Assembly: GCA_039182515.1 (NCBI GenBank)
Contig: JBCDCE010000076.1
Span: 1 to 15,256, forward strand
From: JBCDCE01 sp039182515
Lineage (GTDB): Bacteria > Pseudomonadota > Alphaproteobacteria > Rhodobacterales > Rhodobacteraceae
Direction of reading: 5' to 3'
DNA length: 15,256 nt
Below the pieces are notes generated by a model, which was given only the letters and a program-made list of their open reading frames with translations, was not told where the DNA came from and searched no databases. The translations under genes were made by a program, and so were the position numbers. Every line of letters begins with the position of its first letter. The stretch's first letter is position 1. Shown in pieces: positions 15,122 to 15,256 of this stretch.

Positions 15122-15256
15122 ATGACGTCTCCCGAAGAGATACTGAGTTTTTGGTTAGATAAAGTTGGGCAAGAGCGGTGGTTCGAAGGCGGCGACGCGT
15201 TGGATCAGGAGATCAAAGAGCGGTTTGAGCCCGCTTGGAACGCTCTGATGGAAGGC
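15122..15256 (+). CDS. DUF924 family protein, 5' end (partial)
   Basis: The last 135 bases encode 45 residues from an ATG at 15122 and run off the window. GGAGG at 15109-15113, 8 nt upstream, is the best ribosome binding site in the window. The peptide ILSFWLDKVGQERWFEGGDALDQEIKERF matches the conserved start of the DUF924 family, a helical (TPR-like) family of unknown function common in proteobacteria: FW near the start, then RWF, then LDQEI and RF. No function can be given. Its promoter is probably its own, since a hairpin closes the MFS gene upstream. Confidence 0.87.
   Translation, partial: MTSPEEILSFWLDKVGQERWFEGGDALDQEIKERFEPAWNALMEG

Noticed and set aside
1..15256. Mobile element, defence system or CRISPR array
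   Set aside because: No transposase, integrase, phage or repeat-spacer structure was seen on either strand. Genes and spacing look like core chromosome.

Overview
The window reads as an ordinary chromosomal stretch of an alphaproteobacterium, most likely a marine Rhodobacteraceae (Roseobacter-type) strain. Base composition is moderate, codon use looks even throughout, and the order amidase - PBP1A - prfB is one I associate with Rhodobacterales (from memory, not searched). I see no insertion sequence, phage gene, CRISPR array, tRNA or rRNA. Genes cover almost everything and no gap exceeds about 170 bp.

Layout. Positions 1-5524 are on the + strand: the 3' end of a class I/II aminotransferase, a periplasmic N-acetylmuramoyl-L-alanine amidase (AmiC type), a bifunctional class A penicillin-binding protein (PBP1A), and release factor 2 (prfB) as a single uninterrupted frame. 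A hairpin at 5589-5614 separates these from a - strand block (5639-9018): a bactofilin whose start overlaps the end of a membrane-anchored M23 peptidase, a DUF455 ferritin-like protein with a full set of diiron ligands, and the peroxiredoxin Bcp. Bcp is divergent from a + strand block: a 1141-residue AsmA/YhdP-like membrane protein, queA, a YcaD-like MFS transporter, and the first 45 codons of a DUF924 protein.

Biology. Much of the window serves the cell envelope. PBP1A makes and crosslinks murein, AmiC cleaves it at the stem peptide, the M23 protein is a putative endopeptidase, and the bactofilin probably positions it. The AsmA-like protein probably carries lipid across the periplasm. The DUF455 protein and Bcp may both relate to iron or peroxide handling. 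prfB and queA belong to translation.

Most unusual signal. The 124-bp gap between amiC and the PBP1A gene holds, in the right order, several sequence blocks resembling the conserved core of a cobalamin (B12) riboswitch, with the last block on the Shine-Dalgarno of the PBP1A gene. It is shortened and may be degenerate or coincidental, but it is the element most worth testing. Second is a perfect 14-bp palindrome in the 84-bp divergent gap between bcp and the AsmA-like gene. I did not find a convincing new multi-gene system.
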